Shown piece by piece: positions 61,917 to 64,000 of a DNA stretch of 64,000 nucleotides. Position numbers and translations under genes: made by a program. The notes below the pieces were generated by a model that did no database searches, was not told the origin of the DNA, and saw only the letters and a list, made by a program, of their open reading frames with translations. Origin of the DNA: Dyadobacter sp. CY312 (lineage in GTDB: Bacteria > Bacteroidota > Bacteroidia > Cytophagales > Spirosomataceae); assembly GCF_021390535.1 (NCBI RefSeq), contig NZ_JAJUXG010000006.1:62001-126000 (forward strand), read 5' to 3'. Numbering within the stretch: position 1 is the first letter of the stretch; every line of letters begins with the position of its first letter.

Positions 61917-62371
61917 GTTTTCTGCTTTTAATGTTTACTTTTTAATGATGACGTTTGATTTTACATTTTACTTTAAACCGTTTCAGAAATTGTTTTTCAA
62001 AGCCTGATATCCGGTTTTAAGGGTAGACGGACACGGATGTTGTTTTACTTTAAAGTTTTGAAAGTATTTTTCTCATACGGCATAATTCTAGTTGCTGTGA
62101 AATGGATAATGTGTTTAAAGTGAGTATATTAGGATTTTTTTATCGAAAAAATATCGATAATGTTGGTTTGGTGTTAAAGTGGGCTTGCAACCAACGAGCA
62201 GTCGTGCTTGCGTTTTGTGAGGACACAAACCGCGGCGTTAGAGAAGTTGTGCTGGTGTTTTGTGAAGACACAAACCACGGCAATAATTGCCCTCGTTTGT
62301 GTCCTCACAAACGAGCTAACTCATAAGCTATCTGCTTATAAAAATGGGAGAAAGAGTTAAACACTTAGCTT
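61917..62371. other. 455-nt spacer with repeats only
   Basis: Between the start of the small membrane protein gene and the end of the anti-sigma-like gene there is no credible gene. The right third is filled by GTTTGTG repeats (62209-62315); the remainder is AT-rich without a readable motif. Confidence 0.55.
62209..62315. repeat. GTTTGTG palindromes, locus 8 (three units)
   Basis: GCGTTTTGTGAGGACACAAAC followed by CGCGG, then GTGTTTTGTGAAGACACAAA followed by CCACGG, then GCC and the perfect hairpin CTCGTTTGTG-TCCT-CACAAACGAG (62292-62315). The same three unit types occur at locus 6. Confidence 0.85.
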
Positions 62372-62887
62372 TTAAACCAAACGCTTCATGAACCGATTTC
62401 TCAGGAAGTAATCGGTCAGGAGAAGCCCTGTAATGGCTATGCAGGATATGCTGTAAAGTGGTGGGATGGAAATGAAACTTTCGGAAATGTTGGAAAATGC
62501 TTTGTCGGATAGACTTAAAGAAGTGGGTTCGTCTGAAATTTTTTCCAGACTTTGATAAAAGAACGCGATCAATATCACCAAACTTGCGGCAATGCTCCCA
62601 AGCCAATACCAAACTTTTGGGCTGATAATCGGTTTGACTTCTGTTAATAAAACAGGCGACATTTGCTGAACTTCCACTTGCGACATCACCCGCAACAAGA
62701 AATCTGCGGATGGTTGGTCAAGAGCATTTTGTTGAAGTACAGTTTTCAATTCCAGGTTGACAATTGATTCATGCTGCGACTCTACCTGAACAGCACTCAT
62801 GACAAATTCAGTAAAGTCCGAAGGTGCGGTTTCCGGGCCTGATTGCTGAATCAGCTTTTTCAATATGTCCTCGTTTGCCTCTTTCAT
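62372..62887 (-). CDS. Putative membrane-bound anti-sigma factor
   Basis: A 171-residue protein with two membrane segments (about 93-113 and 143-162). The cytoplasmic N-terminal half contains a duplicated motif, PSDFTEFVMSAVQVES and PSADFLLRVMSQVEVQQ, about 40 residues apart. No zinc-binding anti-sigma motif (HxxxCxxC) is present. The call rests on its place 34 nt after the ECF sigma gene, on size and on topology. It would hold the sigma factor at the membrane until a signal frees it. Confidence 0.65.
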   Translation of the reverse strand: MKEANEDILKKLIQQSGPETAPSDFTEFVMSAVQVESQHESIVNLELKTVLQQNALDQPSADFLLRVMSQVEVQQMSPVLLTEVKPIISPKVWYWLGSIAASLVILIAFFYQSLEKISDEPTSLSLSDKAFSNISESFISIPPLYSISCIAITGLLLTDYFLRNRFMKRLV

Positions 62888-62921
62888 GTCAACACTTGAA
62901 TGAATTCGTTTTCTGTCTGAA

Positions 62922-63473
62922 TTACATTAAAAACTGTAATTCCTTCTCCAATATTTTTCTCGCTCTGAACAATTTTACCTTAATATTTGAAGCCTTCATA
63001 CCTGTGATCTCCTCAATTTCTTTGACGGTATTTTCATTCATGTAAAAGAGCGTGATCAGTAAAGCTTCTGCCTCCGGTAATTTTTGAATGGCCTGCCGCA
63101 CGAATTTCGACTGTTCATTCATTTGCAGTTGCTCCAACTGTGTGGCCGAATAATCGTATATAAATTCCTCGTTCAGTTCATCATCAATAGCAAAAGTCAG
63201 GATTTTGTTCTTCTGTAATTTCGAAATGGAGGTACGGTAAACAATGGTATACAGCCAGGTTGAAAACTTTGCATTACCCTGATACGTACGAATCTGTTGA
63301 TAGGCCTTCACAAAACTTTCCTGCGCCGCATCTTCTGCATCCTCCTGATTTCGCAGGATTTTAAGTGAAATTGTAAAAGCCATATCCTTGTACCGATTAA
63401 CCAGATAGGAGAAGTAAGACGGTTCTCCGTTTACTACTCTACTTATATATACCTGGTCGTCGGGTTGTTTCAT
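62922..63473 (-). CDS. ECF-type RNA polymerase sigma factor
   Basis: A 183-residue sigma-70-family protein with only regions 2 and 4. Region 2 has YFSYLVNRYKDMAFTISLKI, NQEDAEDAAQESFVKAYQQI and FSTWLYTIVYRTSISKLQ; region 4 has AIQKLPEAEALLITLFYMNE and VKEIEEITGMKASNIKVKLF. This is an RpoE/SigW-like ECF factor. It is preceded by TGTAACC-N17-GTCTAA, matching the element before the divergent DUF6249-like gene, and so is probably autoregulated. Confidence 0.95.
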   Translation of the reverse strand: MKQPDDQVYISRVVNGEPSYFSYLVNRYKDMAFTISLKILRNQEDAEDAAQESFVKAYQQIRTYQGNAKFSTWLYTIVYRTSISKLQKNKILTFAIDDELNEEFIYDYSATQLEQLQMNEQSKFVRQAIQKLPEAEALLITLFYMNENTVKEIEEITGMKASNIKVKLFRARKILEKELQFLM

Positions 63474-63556
63474 GGATTAACTTTGAGCAACTGGTAGCCG
63501 GGGAAACATTTAAATTCCACCCATGCCTGGTATTCTAAAATTCTATCAATTACTGG

Positions 63557-63586
63557 TTAGACAGCCTCTGTTCAAATCTGGTTACA
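63557..63586 (-). promoter_or_regulatory. ECF-type promoter of the sigma factor gene
   Basis: On the minus strand, TGTAACC (63586-63580), a 17-nt spacer and GTCTAA (63562-63557), ending 83 nt before the sigma start codon. This pattern is typical of ECF-dependent promoters. Confidence 0.6.
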
Positions 63587-63630
63587 GAATTTCCAGGATT
63601 TTATTTTTTTTAATTTTTTTTGGCCAAATC

Positions 63631-63660
63631 TGTAACCTGGTTTTCCATACCACTGTCATA
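63631..63660 (+). promoter_or_regulatory. ECF-type promoter of the DUF6249-like gene
   Basis: TGTAACC (63631-63637), a 17-nt spacer and GTCATA (63655-63660), 40 nt before the ATG at 63701. It is the same element and spacing as on the opposite strand at 63557-63586, and the two TGTAACC boxes form an inverted pair. Confidence 0.6.
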
Positions 63661-63700
63661 TGGGTAACTTTTCTAAAAATGACAATTTAAAATTACAGCC

Positions 63701-64000
63701 ATGCATGATATAAAACACATTGTTATTACAGTTTCAGCGTTTGCCGGAGTTTTCGGAATCGTTTATGTTTTTCTGATTACCAGATATCGCGAACGTATGG
63801 CGATGATCGAACGCAATGTTGATGCATCGCTATTCATAGCCAGAAATGGCAGTATTTCTCCAACACTCAAATTTGGGATGCTCTTCGTCGGTGTAGCAAT
63901 TGGAATCATCGCCGCGGAATTCATGCATGACTACCACGGTTTTAGTCAGGGTGTTTCATTCTTCTCAATGATTTTTCTCTTTGGAGGTATAAGCCTTATT
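63701..64000 (+). CDS. DUF6249-like membrane protein (partial, C-terminus off window)
   Basis: From the ATG at 63701 the frame stays open for 100 codons to the right edge. The protein starts MHDIKHIVITVSAFAGVFGI, has a membrane segment at about 8-28, a cytoplasmic stretch with YRERMAMIERNVDASLFIA, then a second segment (LKFGMLFVGVAIGIIAAEF) and the start of a third. ERMAMIERxxD followed by LKFGMLxxGxxxG fits DUF6249, a small membrane family often beside ECF sigma genes in Bacteroidota. It is divergent from the sigma factor gene and shares its promoter type. Confidence 0.7.
   Translation, partial: MHDIKHIVITVSAFAGVFGIVYVFLITRYRERMAMIERNVDASLFIARNGSISPTLKFGMLFVGVAIGIIAAEFMHDYHGFSQGVSFFSMIFLFGGISLI

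Noticed and set aside
60890..62315. Possible CRISPR array in the GTTTGTG repeats
   Set aside because: Units are unevenly spaced, palindromic and in both orientations, with no regular spacers and no cas genes.
1..64000. tRNA, rRNA, insertion sequence, prophage or integrase
   Set aside because: Read for these by eye on both strands; nothing convincing was seen, though short RNAs cannot be excluded without a covariance search.

Overview
The window looks like a chromosomal segment of a Bacteroidota bacterium of the Cytophagales type, possibly close to Dyadobacter or Spirosoma; that genus-level placement is inference. The signs are a SusC/SusD pair, carboxypeptidase-like domains ahead of TonB receptors, GH92, a GIN-domain protein, weak Shine-Dalgarno signals, and above all a family of about 800-residue FtsX-like permeases ending in NPVKSLKSE. 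No rRNA, tRNA, insertion sequence, prophage or CRISPR array was seen.

Region 1 (1-7.8 kb, minus strand) is an iron or siderophore uptake block: two TonB-dependent receptors, a DUF4198 periplasmic protein, DUF3325- and DUF3649-like membrane proteins, and a PepSY membrane protein that runs off the left edge. A Fur-like inverted repeat lies upstream of the first receptor. Region 2 (8-19 kb) is mixed housekeeping and metabolism: cytochrome c with a PQQ-type sugar dehydrogenase, an aldo/keto reductase, a HicBA toxin-antitoxin pair, a GH92 glycosidase, HslU, a kinase-like phosphotransferase, an esterase and dihydrofolate reductase.

Region 3 (19-61 kb) is the striking part. One HlyD-type adaptor and one MacB/LolD-type ATPase are followed by ten paralogous FtsX-like permeases on the plus strand (numbered 1-10 here). 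Small secreted proteins, a PIN/DUF2281 toxin-antitoxin pair, a PadR regulator, two lipoproteins, two Spy-like proteins and a SusCD pair are interspersed. Only one ATPase gene is present for ten permeases, so it may serve several of them, as may ATPases elsewhere in the genome. Several transcription units here share an upstream architecture that I could read by eye. A palindrome TGTYC-N6-GRACA, usually with a second copy or half-site 19-21 bp further upstream, lies 74-75 nt before a TGGYRY element ahead of the adaptor gene, a DUF1080-like gene, permease 6 and the PadR/permease 8 unit. A variant lies ahead of permease 9. The layout resembles an enhancer plus sigma-54-type promoter and would define a coordinated regulon. 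The region also carries a dispersed family of short palindromes built on GTTTGTG-N4-CACAAAC.

Region 4 (61-64 kb) holds an Hsp20 chaperone, a small membrane protein, an ECF sigma factor with a putative membrane anti-sigma partner, and the start of a DUF6249-like gene. The sigma gene and the DUF6249-like gene are divergent, and each is preceded by TGTAACC-N17-GTC, as expected for an autoregulated ECF promoter pair.
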